Shown piece after piece: positions 25,932-36,101 of a stretch of DNA of 64,000 nucleotides (within the stretch, counting starts at the first letter, position 1; every line of letters begins with the position of its first letter). Source of the DNA: Neptunicoccus cionae (lineage in GTDB: Bacteria > Pseudomonadota > Alphaproteobacteria > Rhodobacterales > Rhodobacteraceae). Position numbers and translations under genes: made by a program. The DNA lies in contig NZ_BMKA01000001.1 of the NCBI RefSeq assembly GCF_014643735.1, positions 868,001 to 932,000 of the forward strand. Reading direction: 5' to 3'. Under the pieces are notes generated by a model. It saw only the letters and a program-made list of their open reading frames with translations. It ran no database searches and was not told the DNA's origin.

Positions 25932-26720
25932 ATGAGCAGTGAATTCTCTCCCATCGATAAAGCGAAATTCGTAGCTGCCAAACGCGCGGTGGATTACGTG
26001 GATGACGGGATGCGCGTCGGACTGGGAACCGGCTCCACGGCGGCATGGATGGTCAAGATGCTGGGCGAACTGGTGCGCGACGAAGGGCTTAAGATTAAAG
26101 CTGTTCCAACCTCCAACCGTACAGCCCAACTGGCACGGGATGTGGGGATCGATGTATTCACTCTGGACGAGGTGAAGTGGCTGGACCTGACAATCGACGG
26201 CGCGGATGAGTTTGATCCCGATCTTAACCTGATCAAAGGCGGCGGCGGCGCGTTGTTGCAGGAAAAAATCGTGGCAACTGCCAGCGACCAGATGGTGGTG
26301 ATCTCTGATGCCAGCAAATCTGTCGAAACGCTGGGTGCCTTTCCGCTGCCTGTAGAGGTTGTGAAATTCGGGTGGCAGACCACTAAGGCCCTGATTGAAG
26401 AGTGTCTGTCCAATGTAAATGTGTTGGGCAGTGCTGTGTCCCTGCGCCTGCAAAACGATGCGCCGATGCTGACGGATGAGGGCCACTACATTTTGGACCT
26501 GCACCTAAAGCGGATCGAAAACGCACGAGAGCTGTCGTTGATCCTGAATCAGGTGCCCGGCGTTGTAGAGAACGGTTTGTTCCTGGATATAGCTGACGCC
26601 ATTGTGATCGGTCACGGGGATGGCCGCGTGGAAGTCCGTGATATTAACAACGGAACAGTCGAGAAAGAGCAGATTGATATCTTGTTGAACGAGAACCTGT
26701 TCGCCGACATCGAGGATTAA
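25932..26720 (+). CDS. rpiA: Ribose-5-phosphate isomerase A
   Basis: This 262-residue enzyme interconverts ribose-5-phosphate and ribulose-5-phosphate in the pentose phosphate pathway. Motifs are VGLGTGSTAAWMV (phosphate loop), TIDGADEFDPD (catalytic Asp) and LIKGGGGALLQEKIV (catalytic Glu and Lys). The ATG after AAGGG gives the family-length N-terminus; a start 10 codons earlier is less likely. It is followed 10 bases later by glutathione reductase, so the two probably share an operon. Confidence 0.96.
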   Translation: MSSEFSPIDKAKFVAAKRAVDYVDDGMRVGLGTGSTAAWMVKMLGELVRDEGLKIKAVPTSNRTAQLARDVGIDVFTLDEVKWLDLTIDGADEFDPDLNLIKGGGGALLQEKIVATASDQMVVISDASKSVETLGAFPLPVEVVKFGWQTTKALIEECLSNVNVLGSAVSLRLQNDAPMLTDEGHYILDLHLKRIENARELSLILNQVPGVVENGLFLDIADAIVIGHGDGRVEVRDINNGTVEKEQIDILLNENLFADIED

Positions 26721-26730
26721 GGAAGTTACT

Positions 26731-28080
26731 ATGTCTTTTGATTATGACCTGTTCGTCATTGGTGGCGGCTCGGGCGGTGTGCGCGCGGCGCGGGTCGCAG
26801 CGCAAACCGGCGCAACCGTCGGGCTGGCCGAAGAATATCGCTACGGCGGCACCTGTGTGATCCGTGGCTGTGTGCCCAAAAAACTGATGGTCTATGCCTC
26901 GCAGTTTTCCGAAGCCTTTGAAGATGCCAAAGGATTTGGCTGGACTGTTGGCGATACCTCTTTTGACTGGGGCACCTTCATGGCGGCCAAGGACAAGGAA
27001 ATCGACCGGCTTGAAGGTATCTACAACAAAAACCTGAAAGCCGCCGGAGTGAACCTTTATGACACCCGCGCGATCGTGACTGGCCCCCATGAGGTGACTT
27101 TGGCCAGCGACGAAGTCATCACCGCCAAGACCATTCTGGTTGCGACAGGCGGGACGCCATTCGTGCCGGATGTAGAGGGCAAAGACCTTGCCATCACCTC
27201 GAACGAAATATTCGAGTTGAAGGAACAACCCAAGCGCGTTGTTGTGGTTGGCGGCGGGTACATTGCCTGCGAATTTGCCTGCATCCTCAACGGGATGGGC
27301 AGCGATGTGACGCTACTGTATCGCGGCGATCAGATCCTGCGTGGTTTTGACAATGAGGTACAGAATTTCGTTGCCGAAGAGATGCGCGAAAAAGGGGTGA
27401 ATGTGGTTGTCGGGTCGGACGTCTCCAAGATGGAGCAGACAGGCGACGGCATTGTGGTCAGCACTGACAATGATCAAACCTATACGGTGGATCAGGTGCT
27501 CTACGCCACCGGACGGAACCCGCATTCGGCCAACATGGGGCTGGAAGATGTGGGCGTTAAGCTTGGACGTAAGGGCGAGATCGAAGTCGACGCCTATTCC
27601 TGCACATCCGTACCGTCGATCTATGCGGTTGGCGATGTGACAGACCGTGTGGCGCTGACGCCGGTTGCGATCCGTGAGGGCATGGCCTTCGTGGAAACGG
27701 TGTTCAAGAACAATCCCACAAGTCCCGATCACGGCCTGATCCCGACGGCTGTTTTCACCCAGCCGGAAATCGGCACTGTGGGCCAGACCGAGGAAGAGGC
27801 CCGCGAAGAGGGCGAGGTCGATATTTACAGCGCGGCGTTCCGCCCGATGATGCATGTTCTTGCGGACCGTTCGGAGCGGATGCTGATGAAGCTGATCGTT
27901 TCCAAAGCCTCGCGCAAGGTGCTGGGCTGTCATATTGTGGGCCACGGCGCCGGAGAAATGATACAATTGGCGGGAATCGCTGTGAAAATGGGCGCAACCA
28001 AAGAAGATTTCGACCGGACTGTTGCGGTCCATCCAACGGCGGCGGAGGAGCTCGTCACAATGTCCACGCCAACGCGATAA
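26731..28080 (+). CDS. gor: Glutathione-disulfide reductase
   Basis: This 449-residue FAD/NADPH enzyme regenerates reduced glutathione. The N-terminal FAD motif is VIGGGSGGVRAAR, the redox disulfide is GGTCVIRGCVPKK (C42, C47), the NADPH motif is VVVGGGYIACEFA with Arg in LLYRGD, and the C-terminal active-site block is HPTAAEELVT. The redox loop reads VIRG, where VNVG is more usual, as in several alphaproteobacterial glutathione reductases. The short spacer from rpiA with GGAAG suggests cotranscription. Confidence 0.94.
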   Translation: MSFDYDLFVIGGGSGGVRAARVAAQTGATVGLAEEYRYGGTCVIRGCVPKKLMVYASQFSEAFEDAKGFGWTVGDTSFDWGTFMAAKDKEIDRLEGIYNKNLKAAGVNLYDTRAIVTGPHEVTLASDEVITAKTILVATGGTPFVPDVEGKDLAITSNEIFELKEQPKRVVVVGGGYIACEFACILNGMGSDVTLLYRGDQILRGFDNEVQNFVAEEMREKGVNVVVGSDVSKMEQTGDGIVVSTDNDQTYTVDQVLYATGRNPHSANMGLEDVGVKLGRKGEIEVDAYSCTSVPSIYAVGDVTDRVALTPVAIREGMAFVETVFKNNPTSPDHGLIPTAVFTQPEIGTVGQTEEEAREEGEVDIYSAAFRPMMHVLADRSERMLMKLIVSKASRKVLGCHIVGHGAGEMIQLAGIAVKMGATKEDFDRTVAVHPTAAEELVTMSTPTR

Positions 28081-28166
28081 GCTTTGGGGACATGGTTGAT
28101 ATTTTAAGAATAATAGCCACTTAGAGGGCTGGTAGCTGAACACCTGACGAAAGGACGCTAGGTAAC

Positions 28167-29339
28167 ATGGCAGGAAACAATTCAGGGGGTCCCTGGGGCG
28201 GCGGCGGCGGTGGAAATCGCGGCGGCGGAGACGATAACAAGGGGCCGGATCGCGGTAGCGACAACGGTCGTAGACCCACCGGCGGCAACCAGCCGCAAAT
28301 GCCCGAGATCGATGAAATCGTGCGCAAGGGGCAGGAACAGCTTCGCGTTTTGATGGGCGGAAAATCCGGCAACGGTGGCGGATCCAACCGCAATGCGGGT
28401 GGCGGTCTTCCAGGGGGCGGCGTCGGACGGGGGACCATTGGTATCGTCCTGCTTGTCGCCTTGGCGATGTGGGCGTTTGCCAGCTTTTACCGCGTGGACA
28501 CCTCGGAACAATCGGTAGAATTGTTGTTCGGCAAATACGTGGAAACCGGCGAAGAGGGTCTGAACTTTGCGCCTTGGCCGTTTGTAACCAAGGAAATTCG
28601 CGCTGTGACCCGCGAAAACACCGAAGACATCGGCGTTGGTCGCGGCACTCGCGGAGACAGTGGCCTGATGTTGACGGGTGACGAAAACATCGTGGACATT
28701 GATTTCCAAGTTGTTTGGAACATCAGCGACCTGCGGAAATATCTGTTTAACCTTGGCGATCCGGAAAACACCATTCGTGCGGTATCTGAATCCGCTATGC
28801 GTGAAATTATCGCCCGTTCCAACCTCGCACCGATCTTGAACCGTGACCGTGGCGCGATTGCGCAGGAGTTGCAGGAACTTATTCAGGCGACTTTGGACAG
28901 CTACGAAAGTGGTATGAATATTGTGCGGATCAACTTTGACAAAGCCGACCCTCCACAAGAAGTGATTGACGCGTTCCGCGAAGTGCAAGCCGCTGAACAG
29001 ACCCGCGATACACTGGAAAAACAGGCCGATGCTTATGCAAACCGCGTTGTCGCGGAGGCCCGTGGTAAGTCAGCCCAGTTGCTAGAGCAAGCCGAAGGCT
29101 ACCGCGCACAGCAGGTAAATCAGGCTGAAGGTGAAGCCGCGCGTTTTGTAGCGGTATACGACGAATACGCCAAAGCCCCTGAAGTTACCCGCAAACGTCT
29201 TTACCTTGAGACTATGGAACGGGTGCTGGGCGATGTTGACAAGATCATTCTTGATGACAGTGCCCAAGGCGGACAGGGCGTTGTACCGTATCTGCCGATT
29301 AACGAACTTAACAAATCACGCGGGGGAGCAGATCAATGA
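28167..29339 (+). CDS. hflK: HflK, SPFH-domain regulator of FtsH
   Basis: This 390-residue protein has a Gly/Asn-rich cytoplasmic N-terminus (about 1-90), one membrane helix (about 94-112), an SPFH domain, and a long helical C-terminal region rich in Ala, Glu and Gln. With HflC it forms a periplasmic-facing cage around the FtsH protease in the inner membrane. It starts 86 bases after gor with AGGACG upstream. The stop overlaps the hflC start (ATGA). Confidence 0.95.
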   Translation: MAGNNSGGPWGGGGGGNRGGGDDNKGPDRGSDNGRRPTGGNQPQMPEIDEIVRKGQEQLRVLMGGKSGNGGGSNRNAGGGLPGGGVGRGTIGIVLLVALAMWAFASFYRVDTSEQSVELLFGKYVETGEEGLNFAPWPFVTKEIRAVTRENTEDIGVGRGTRGDSGLMLTGDENIVDIDFQVVWNISDLRKYLFNLGDPENTIRAVSESAMREIIARSNLAPILNRDRGAIAQELQELIQATLDSYESGMNIVRINFDKADPPQEVIDAFREVQAAEQTRDTLEKQADAYANRVVAEARGKSAQLLEQAEGYRAQQVNQAEGEAARFVAVYDEYAKAPEVTRKRLYLETMERVLGDVDKIILDDSAQGGQGVVPYLPINELNKSRGGADQ

Positions 29340-30247
29340 AGCGTTTGCAATTTCTGTTACCGGTCCTTGCCGTTATCCTGATCATCCTGTCGAGCGCGGT
29401 TTACATCGTGGACGAGCGTGAAAAGGTACTGCGCCTGTGGTTCGGTGAGGTCACTGCCGAGATCACTGATCCCGGACTCTACTTCAAAATCCCGATGTTC
29501 CACGAGATCATCAAATACGATGACCGTATCCTTGCGATGGACACCCAACCGCTTGAGGTTACGCCTTTGGATGACCGTCGTTTGGTGGTTGATGCGTTCG
29601 CCCGCTGGCGGATCAGCGATGCCAAGACCTTCCGCCGCGCGGTAGGTGTTGGTGGTGTGGACGGCGCACGTCCGCGTTTGGAACGCATCTTGAACGCAGA
29701 GCTGCGCGAAGTGCTGGGCAGTGTGACATCCGGTGCGGTTCTATCTGCGGATCGGGTATCCCTGATGAACCGGATTCGGGACCAGTCCCGTAGTGAGGCC
29801 GCGTCCCTTGGCGTCGAAATCGTAGACGTTCGGATCAAACGGGCCGACCTGCCGACACAAAACCTTGAGGCCACGTTTGAGCGGATGCGTGCGGAACGGG
29901 AACGGGAAGCCGCAGATGAAATCGCCCGTGGTAACGAGGCCGCGCAGCGGGTTCGGGCGCAGGCAGACCGGACTGTTGTCGAAACTGTGTCCGAAGCACA
30001 GAAGAATTCAGACATCATTCGTGGTGAAGCCGACGCAGCGCGTAACGCGATCTTTGCAGGCGCTTTTGGCCGTGACGAAGAGTTCTTTGCGTTTTACCGG
30101 TCGCTGTCCGCATATGAAAAATCCCTCGTCGGAAACAACACCTCGATGGTGATGTCGCCAAACAGCGAGTTTTTCAACTATCTGAAAAACGGGCTTGGGA
30201 CTGAAGGGTCTGCATCTGCGGGTCAAACACCGGCAATCGGGCAATAA
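29336..30247 (+). CDS. hflC: HflC, SPFH-domain regulator of FtsH
   Basis: This 303-residue partner of HflK has an N-terminal membrane helix (about residues 5-24), SYIVDEREK-type SPFH start (VYIVDEREKVLRLWFGEV), the band-7 core, and a charged helical tail with EREREAADEIARGNEAAQR. It is translationally coupled to hflK at its start and to the DUF2065 gene at its stop, so the three are one operon. It modulates FtsH-dependent membrane protein turnover. Confidence 0.95.
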   Translation: MKRLQFLLPVLAVILIILSSAVYIVDEREKVLRLWFGEVTAEITDPGLYFKIPMFHEIIKYDDRILAMDTQPLEVTPLDDRRLVVDAFARWRISDAKTFRRAVGVGGVDGARPRLERILNAELREVLGSVTSGAVLSADRVSLMNRIRDQSRSEAASLGVEIVDVRIKRADLPTQNLEATFERMRAEREREAADEIARGNEAAQRVRAQADRTVVETVSEAQKNSDIIRGEADAARNAIFAGAFGRDEEFFAFYRSLSAYEKSLVGNNTSMVMSPNSEFFNYLKNGLGTEGSASAGQTPAIGQ

Positions 30248-30435
30248 TGCGCGATCTGCTTATGGCGCTCGGCCTGATGGCCGCGATCGAGGGGCTGGTG
30301 CTTGCACTGGCCCCTCTGCGTTTGGAGGATTTGGTAAAGCTCCTCGCGACCCTGAGCCGAAATCAGAAACGGGCCATTGGCCTTTCCATGCTGGCCTTTG
30401 GGGTCGCACTGGTCTGGCTGGCGCGCAGCTTTTAA
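30247..30435 (+). CDS. DUF2065 small membrane protein
   Basis: This 62-residue protein has two hydrophobic helices (about residues 5-23 and 41-60) separated by a short polar loop with SRNQKRAIG. It matches the DUF2065 family, regularly encoded right after hflC. The start codon shares its first base with the hflC stop. A role as an HflKC/FtsH accessory is an inference from this coupling. Confidence 0.85.
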   Translation: MRDLLMALGLMAAIEGLVLALAPLRLEDLVKLLATLSRNQKRAIGLSMLAFGVALVWLARSF

Positions 30436-30513
30436 GCGCTGGCTCCTGTTCAATTCCACCCATCGACGAACTCGAAACGTGGAAATTTAATCCAATTTTA
30501 AAACTATCCGGTT

Positions 30514-30582
30514 CAAAAGGGTGAAATCCTGACGATCGGCATTAAGTTGAGCACAAACGGCTCACGGAAGTTTCACCTTTTG
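30514..30582. other. Spaced inverted repeat upstream of the DegP-type protease gene
   Basis: CAAAAGGGTGAAA (30514-30526) is nearly mirrored by TTTCACCTTTTG (30571-30582), with one extra G in the left arm. The repeat lies in the 256-base gap between the DUF2065 gene and the protease gene. It could be a stem-loop or two half-sites for an envelope-stress regulator. No clear terminator was seen in the gap. Confidence 0.3.
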
Positions 30583-30691
30583 TTGCAGCCCCAGCCGTTG
30601 CATTGTTGCGCGAAGCTAGGGACACTGAAGCAGGAAAAACGCCGGTTATCGAGCAGTCGTTCCGAGCGCATAGTGAATTGAGGAGAACACA

Positions 30692-32167
30692 ATGAAAGCA
30701 ATAGCAGCACAGCCTGCGAGGACCCGAAACTCCGTGATGGCATATGCCGCCGGAGCCTTGGTGACGCTGGCCTTCCTGATCGTCCAGACGCTTGGCGCCG
30801 CCGCGCGTGGTGCGCCGGACAGCTTTGCAGAATTGGCCGAACGCCTAAGCCCGGCGGTGGTTAACATTACCACCAGTACGATGGTTGCAGGGCGCAATTT
30901 ACCTGCCATGCCCCGTGCGCCCCGTGGCTCGCCCCTCGAAGAATTGTTTCCCGACTTGTTCGGCCCCCAAGGTGACGGCGAAGAACGCCAGCGCCGCGCT
31001 TCGGCCCTTGGCTCCGGCTTCATCATTTCTGCTGACGGCTTTATCGTCACCAACAACCACGTCATTGATGGTGCTGACGAGATCCAGATCGAACTGTTCG
31101 ACGGCGGTCCTCTGTTGGACGCTAAATTGATCGGCACGGATGCGAAAACCGATATAGCATTGCTGAAAGTCGAAGCCTCTGCGCCGCTGCCGTTCGTGGC
31201 ATTCGGGGACAGCAACGTGTCGCGCGTTGGCGATTGGGTGCTGGCCATCGGCAACCCGCTGGGGCAGGGGTTCTCTGTTTCTGCTGGTATTATCTCGGCT
31301 CGTAACCGGTCCTTGCGGGGCACCTATGACGACTACATCCAGACCGATGCGGCGATTAACAAAGGCAACTCCGGTGGGCCGCTGTTTGATATGGACGGGA
31401 ACGTGATCGGGGTGAACACTGCGATTATCTCGCCCACAGGTGGTTCCATTGGTCTTGGCTTTGCCATGTCTTCTAATGTTGTGACCAAAGTTGTGGAGCA
31501 ACTGAAGGAATACGGCGAAACCCGTCGCGGCTGGCTTGGCGTGCAGATACAGGACGTGGACGAAGACATCGCCAATGCGGTCGGCCTGGACGCTGTGAAA
31601 GGCGCCTTGGTCAGCAATGTTCCCGAAGGTCCTGCGAAGGAAGCGGGTATTCTGGCTGGTGACGTGATCCTGAACTTTGACGGTAAAGAAGTTTCGGACA
31701 CCCGTGGGTTGGTCCGTGCGGTGGGTAATGCTGAAGTGGGCAAGGCCGTCCGCGTCGTTGTTTTCCGCGATGGTAAAACAACGACCCTGAAGGTGATACT
31801 GGGTCGCCGTGAAGACGCAGAGCGTGATCCGACTGTCCCAGTGGTTGATAAGGGAGAGACAAGTGGTGAAGAGGAAGCAATGGGCATGCGCTTTACCGCG
31901 CTGACAGCGGAGTTGCGAAGCCAACTGGAACTGGACGCGTCTGCCAGTGGTGTCGCTGTGCTGTCCGTCGATGAATCCTCTGATGCCTTTACCAAAGGGT
32001 TGCGGGCTGGCGATCTGATCTCAGAGGTTGGGCAGAAGCCTGTTACCACGCCAATGGATGTGACAGACGCGCTGAAAGCTGCTAATGACGCGGGCCGTAA
32101 ATCCATCCTACTGCTGGTCCACCGCGAAGGTGAACCCCGATTTGTTGCCCTGTCCCTGACAGACTAA
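30692..32167 (+). CDS. Do-family periplasmic serine protease (DegP/DegQ-like)
   Basis: This 491-residue protease has an N-terminal signal/anchor segment (about 17-36), the trypsin-like domain with the triad H123 (NNHVID), D154 (TDIALLKV) and S227 (GNSGGP), and two C-terminal PDZ domains (about 270-360 and 390-485). It degrades or refolds misfolded envelope proteins. An SD GAGGAG lies just before the ATG. It is the last rightward gene before the convergent pdh operon and is followed by a strong terminator. Its proximity to hflKC places two protein quality-control systems together. Confidence 0.95.
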   Translation: MKAIAAQPARTRNSVMAYAAGALVTLAFLIVQTLGAAARGAPDSFAELAERLSPAVVNITTSTMVAGRNLPAMPRAPRGSPLEELFPDLFGPQGDGEERQRRASALGSGFIISADGFIVTNNHVIDGADEIQIELFDGGPLLDAKLIGTDAKTDIALLKVEASAPLPFVAFGDSNVSRVGDWVLAIGNPLGQGFSVSAGIISARNRSLRGTYDDYIQTDAAINKGNSGGPLFDMDGNVIGVNTAIISPTGGSIGLGFAMSSNVVTKVVEQLKEYGETRRGWLGVQIQDVDEDIANAVGLDAVKGALVSNVPEGPAKEAGILAGDVILNFDGKEVSDTRGLVRAVGNAEVGKAVRVVVFRDGKTTTLKVILGRREDAERDPTVPVVDKGETSGEEEAMGMRFTALTAELRSQLELDASASGVAVLSVDESSDAFTKGLRAGDLISEVGQKPVTTPMDVTDALKAANDAGRKSILLLVHREGEPRFVALSLTD

Positions 32168-32195
32168 GGCATCGACCTCTAACAAACCTTACATC

Positions 32196-32229
32196 AAAAA
32201 GGGCGCCGGAATGTTCCGGCGCCCTTTTT
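32196..32229. terminator. Strong bidirectional rho-independent terminator
   Basis: An 11-bp GC-rich stem (GGGCGCCGGAA / TTCCGGCGCCC) is flanked by AAAAA on the left and TTTTT on the right, so it works on both strands. It separates the convergent protease and pdhC genes. Confidence 0.9.
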
Positions 32230-32260
32230 GCTTTTTGTGATTGAACCCGCCCGAAGGCGT

Positions 32261-33565
32261 TTAGACCAGCATGGACATCGGCTTTTCGATGTAACCAGCA
32301 AACGCTGCAAGGAACTGCGCCCCAAGCGCGCCGTCAATAACGCGGTGATCCACCGAGAGTGTTACCGACATGACCGTAGCGATCGTCAGATCACCGTCTG
32401 GCCCCACAACCGGCTTTTTCTGTCCGGCACCCACCGCCAGTATGGAACCATGAGGCGGGTTGATCACCGCGTCGAAGTTCTCAATCCCGAACATGCCCAG
32501 ATTGGAAATCGCAAAGCTGCCGCCCTGATATTCATGGGGCGCGAGCTTGCGATCCTTGGCTCGGGTTGCAAGATCCTTCATCTGCTCGGAAATCACGCCG
32601 AGCGTTTTGGCTTCCGCATCCTGAATGACCGGCGTGAACAGACCACCTTCAATCGCAACGGCCACCGCCACATCGCTGGCCTTCATCTTAAGGATGCGAT
32701 CACCGGCCCAGACTGCATTACAATCCGGCACGTCCTGCAGCGCCTTCGCACCGGCCTTGATGATAAAGTCGTTGACCGAAAGCTTTACACCGCTGTCCGC
32801 CAGCCCTGCGTTAATCTCGCTGCGGGTTTTCAGTAGCGCGTCCAGATTGATGGAGCGACGCAGGTAGAAATGGGGGATCGTCTGTTTTGCCTCGGTCAGA
32901 CGGGCCGCAATCGTTTTGCGCATGCCGTTGAGGGTAATTTCCTCAAACTCCCGCTCTGCATACATCTTCTTGACGGTTTCGCTGTCCGCCGATGTTGCTG
33001 GCGCAGGGGCAGGCGCTGCTGATCCGGCTGCTTTGGATTGGGCAGGAGCATCCGATTTCTGGGCACTTTCCACATCAGCTTTCACAATGCGACCACGGGG
33101 ACCAGAGCCTTTGATCGTTGTCAGATCCAACCCTTTGGTTTCCGCAATGCGCCGCGCCAGAGGAGACGCGAAAATCCGTTCGCCATCTTTCTTCGGGGCA
33201 GGGGGCGCAGCGGCTGTCGCGGCCTCGCTCTTAGGTGCATCTTGCGCTTTCGCAGATTCCGGCTCTTCTGCCTTCTCTGCTGTCTTCTCCGCCTTTGGTT
33301 CGGGCGCGGCATCCGCGTCCTCCCCGTCTTCCAGCAAAACGGCGATGGGAGTGTTCACTTTCACGCCCTCGCTGCCTTCTTCGATCAAAATCTTGCCGAT
33401 GACACCTTCGTCCACCGCCTCGAATTCCATCGTAGCCTTGTCGGTTTCGATTTCCGCCAGCAGATCACCGCTTTCAACGGTATCGCCTTCCTTAACCAGC
33501 CATTTGGCCAGCGTGCCTTCTTCCATCGTGGGGGACAAAGCGGGCATGAGGATTTCTATAGCCAT
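32261..33565 (-). CDS. pdhC: Pyruvate dehydrogenase complex dihydrolipoamide acetyltransferase (E2)
   Basis: This 434-residue E2 has one lipoyl domain (lipoylated K43 in [15 protein letters not shown]), an Ala/Pro/Glu-rich linker, a peripheral-subunit-binding domain ([16 protein letters not shown], about 133-170), a second linker, and the catalytic domain ending with the [13 protein letters not shown] active site. It transfers acetyl from lipoate to CoA. It is the third gene of the pdhA-pdhB-pdhC operon, 12 bases after pdhB. The E3 (lipoamide dehydrogenase) gene is not in the window. Confidence 0.96.
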   Translation of the reverse strand: MAIEILMPALSPTMEEGTLAKWLVKEGDTVESGDLLAEIETDKATMEFEAVDEGVIGKILIEEGSEGVKVNTPIAVLLEDGEDADAAPEPKAEKTAEKAEEPESAKAQDAPKSEAATAAAPPAPKKDGERIFASPLARRIAETKGLDLTTIKGSGPRGRIVKADVESAQKSDAPAQSKAAGSAAPAPAPATSADSETVKKMYAEREFEEITLNGMRKTIAARLTEAKQTIPHFYLRRSINLDALLKTRSEINAGLADSGVKLSVNDFIIKAGAKALQDVPDCNAVWAGDRILKMKASDVAVAVAIEGGLFTPVIQDAEAKTLGVISEQMKDLATRAKDRKLAPHEYQGGSFAISNLGMFGIENFDAVINPPHGSILAVGAGQKKPVVGPDGDLTIATVMSVTLSVDHRVIDGALGAQFLAAFAGYIEKPMSMLV

Positions 33566-33577
33566 GTGTTTGTCTCC

Positions 33578-34975
33578 TTAGCGGTAGGTTACGGATTTCA
33601 CAGCCTCGATCACCTCGGGGGTGGTGATAAGCGCGTGTTTTTCCAGATTGGCGGCATAGGGCATGGGAACGTCCTTGCCAGTACAGTTGATGACAGGCGC
33701 ATCAAGATAATCAAACGCCTGCTGCATCAAAACCGAACTGATGTAGTTGCCGATAGAGGCGACAGGGAAGCCTTCTTCTACGGTGACGCACCGGTTTGTC
33801 TTCTTGACAGATTTGACGATTGCATTGGTATCCATCGGCCGCAGGGAGCGCAGGTCGAGCACTTCGGCCTTGATGCCTTCCTCGGCCAGCGCATCGGCTG
33901 CTTCCAGCGCGTATTTCATGCCGATGCCAAAGGATACGATGGTCACGTCATCCCCTTCGCGTGCAATTTTCGCCTTGCCGATTGGCACAGTGAAATCATC
34001 GAGTTCTGGCACGTCGAAAGACTGGCCATACAGGATTTCGTTTTCCAGAAAGATCACCGGGTTGGGATCACGGATCGCCGATTTCATCAGACCTTTATAA
34101 TCCGCAGCGGTGTACGGCATCACCACTTTCAGGCCGGGAATTTGCGCATACCATGCGGCGTAATCCTGACTGTGTTGTGCGCCTACACGGGCCGCTGCAC
34201 CGTTCGGACCACGAAACACCATCGGAGCCCCCATCTGCCCGCCCGACATATACAGCGTCTTGGCGGCAGAGTTGATGATCTGGTCAATCGCCTGCATGGC
34301 AAAGTTGAAAGTCATGAATTCCACAATGGGGCGCAGGCCGGCAAATGCCGCACCCACAGCGATACCTGCGAACCCGTGTTCGGTAATTGGCGTGTCGATC
34401 ACGCGGCGCGGGCCGAATTCTTCCAGCAATCCCTGACTGATCTTATAGGCGCCTTGATATTCGCCCACTTCCTCGCCCATGAGGAACACCTCATCCGCGT
34501 TGCGCATTTCTTCGGCCATTGCATCACGAATGGCTTCGCGCACGGTCTGCTTTTTGAACTTGGTGCCTTCGGGGATGTTTTCCATCTCAATTTCTGGCAT
34601 GTCGCCAGCGGCTTGTGCAGCGGGTTTGGTGCTGACGTCACTTTCGCCAGCATCGTCGCCATTATCAGTGTCGTCCGTATCAGAACCGGCATCCGCTTTG
34701 CTGCCCAGATCATCAGCGGCAGAGGCATCTTCGCCGTCTTCTAGAAGCACCGCAATCGGGGTGTTTACTTTGACGCCCTCGGTGCCTTCTTCGATCAGGA
34801 TTTTGCCGATAACGCCTTCGTCAACTGCCTCGAATTCCATCGTGGCCTTGTCGGTTTCGATTTCAGCCATGATGTCACCAGAAGCAACGGTGTCGCCTTC
34901 CTTCACCATCCATTTGGCCAGAGTACCTTCTTCCATCGTTGGCGAAAGGGCGGGCATAAGTATTTGAATTGCCAT
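33578..34975 (-). CDS. pdhB: Pyruvate dehydrogenase E1 component subunit beta with N-terminal lipoyl domain
   Basis: This 465-residue protein is about 130 residues longer than a plain E1-beta. The extra part is a lipoyl domain (residues 1-78, K43 in [11 protein letters not shown]), almost identical to that of PdhC, plus an Asp/Ser-rich linker (about 80-130). The E1-beta body follows ([20 protein letters not shown] to the C-terminus). With PdhA it forms the thiamine-diphosphate decarboxylase. A lipoylated E1-beta is a known alphaproteobacterial variant. Gene spacing is 11-12 bases on each side. Confidence 0.96.
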   Translation of the reverse strand: MAIQILMPALSPTMEEGTLAKWMVKEGDTVASGDIMAEIETDKATMEFEAVDEGVIGKILIEEGTEGVKVNTPIAVLLEDGEDASAADDLGSKADAGSDTDDTDNGDDAGESDVSTKPAAQAAGDMPEIEMENIPEGTKFKKQTVREAIRDAMAEEMRNADEVFLMGEEVGEYQGAYKISQGLLEEFGPRRVIDTPITEHGFAGIAVGAAFAGLRPIVEFMTFNFAMQAIDQIINSAAKTLYMSGGQMGAPMVFRGPNGAAARVGAQHSQDYAAWYAQIPGLKVVMPYTAADYKGLMKSAIRDPNPVIFLENEILYGQSFDVPELDDFTVPIGKAKIAREGDDVTIVSFGIGMKYALEAADALAEEGIKAEVLDLRSLRPMDTNAIVKSVKKTNRCVTVEEGFPVASIGNYISSVLMQQAFDYLDAPVINCTGKDVPMPYAANLEKHALITTPEVIEAVKSVTYR

Positions 34976-34986
34976 GTTTATATTCC

Positions 34987-35976
34987 TTAAGCGTAGATGT
35001 CAGTGTAAAGTTCTTCGAGCGCGGGTTCAGGGCTCTCGGTGGCAAAGTCAGCTGCCTCTGAGACGATCTTCTTCACCTCTTTGTCAATGGCCTTCAATTC
35101 GTCCTCGCTGGCGTGTTTGCCAGTGACCAGCAGATCGCGGACGTGATCAATCGGGTCCTTTTCCGATTTGATCTTTTGCACTTCCTCCCGCGTGCGGTAC
35201 TTCGCCGGATCGGACATGGAATGCCCGCGATAACGGTAGGTCTTCATTTCTAGGATATAGGGGCCTTCACCGGAGCGACAGTGGGCAAGGGCACGCTCGC
35301 CAGCTTCTTTCACGGCCAGTACATCCATCCCGTCAACCGCTTCGCCCGGAATGCCAAAAGCCTCGCCTCGGGTGTAAAGCTCCGGTGTGGAGGAGCCCCG
35401 TTGAAGGGATGTGCCCATTGCGTACTGGTTGTTTTCAATCACAAAAATGCAAGGTAGTTTCCACAGGCTCGCCATGTTGAACGTCTCGTAGACCTGACCC
35501 TGGTTCGCGGCGCCATCACCGAAATAGGCAAAAGACACATCGTCGGTGCCCTTGTATTTATTGGCAAACGCCAGACCGGCACCGATGGGAACCTGTGCTG
35601 CTACGATGCCGTGGCCGCCATAAAATCGTTTCTCCGCAGAGAACATATGCATGGAGCCGCCTTTCCCTTTGGAATAGCCGCCTTCACGCCCTGTCAATTC
35701 AGCCATCACGCCTTTGGGGTCCATCCCGCAGGCCAGCATATGGCCGTGATCGCGGTAGGATGTGACCCGCTGGTCGCCTTCCTTAGCCGCATATTCCAAC
35801 CCAACAACAACCGCTTCCTGCCCGATGTACAGGTGACAAAACCCGCCAATCAGGCCCATGCCGTAAAGTTGTCCTGCCTTCTCCTCAAACCTTCGTATCA
35901 TCAACATTTCACGGTAGTGGCTCATAAGCTCTTCTGCCGAGACGTTGGATTTGGATGATTTCTTGGCTGCGGCCAT
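34987..35976 (-). CDS. pdhA: Pyruvate dehydrogenase E1 component subunit alpha
   Basis: This 329-residue E1-alpha binds thiamine diphosphate through [20 protein letters not shown] (the GDG...NN motif, continuing to ENNQYAMG). It has the phosphorylation-loop-like [14 protein letters not shown] block. It decarboxylates pyruvate with PdhB. The ATG is preceded by GGAG, and a 14-bp palindrome lies 18 bases upstream. It is the first gene of the pdh operon. Confidence 0.96.
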   Translation of the reverse strand: MAAAKKSSKSNVSAEELMSHYREMLMIRRFEEKAGQLYGMGLIGGFCHLYIGQEAVVVGLEYAAKEGDQRVTSYRDHGHMLACGMDPKGVMAELTGREGGYSKGKGGSMHMFSAEKRFYGGHGIVAAQVPIGAGLAFANKYKGTDDVSFAYFGDGAANQGQVYETFNMASLWKLPCIFVIENNQYAMGTSLQRGSSTPELYTRGEAFGIPGEAVDGMDVLAVKEAGERALAHCRSGEGPYILEMKTYRYRGHSMSDPAKYRTREEVQKIKSEKDPIDHVRDLLVTGKHASEDELKAIDKEVKKIVSEAADFATESPEPALEELYTDIYA

Positions 35977-35993
35977 GAGGGGTCTCCGAAATG

Positions 35994-36018
35994 GTTTAAT
36001 ATTAAACTATATTATAAT
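35994..36018 (-). promoter_or_regulatory. Palindrome and -10-like box upstream of pdhA
   Basis: GTTTAATATTAAAC (35994-36007) is a perfect 14-bp palindrome. Reading leftward, a TATAAT hexamer lies directly before it, so the palindrome would cover the transcription start region. This fits an operator of a pyruvate- or carbon-responsive repressor. No convincing -35 box was seen. Confidence 0.45.
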
Positions 36019-36101
36019 GGATGTTCTAAGAAATTACACGTGTTATTTTCGGTGTCCGGACAGGATGCAAATTCATGCCGCTCGCCCCGTTAACGCAGCG
36101 C

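Noticed and set aside
32261-34975. Recent duplication of lipoyl domain DNA between pdhB and pdhC
   Set aside because: Protein sequences match closely, but the codons differ at many synonymous positions, so the duplication is old and no DNA repeat is present.
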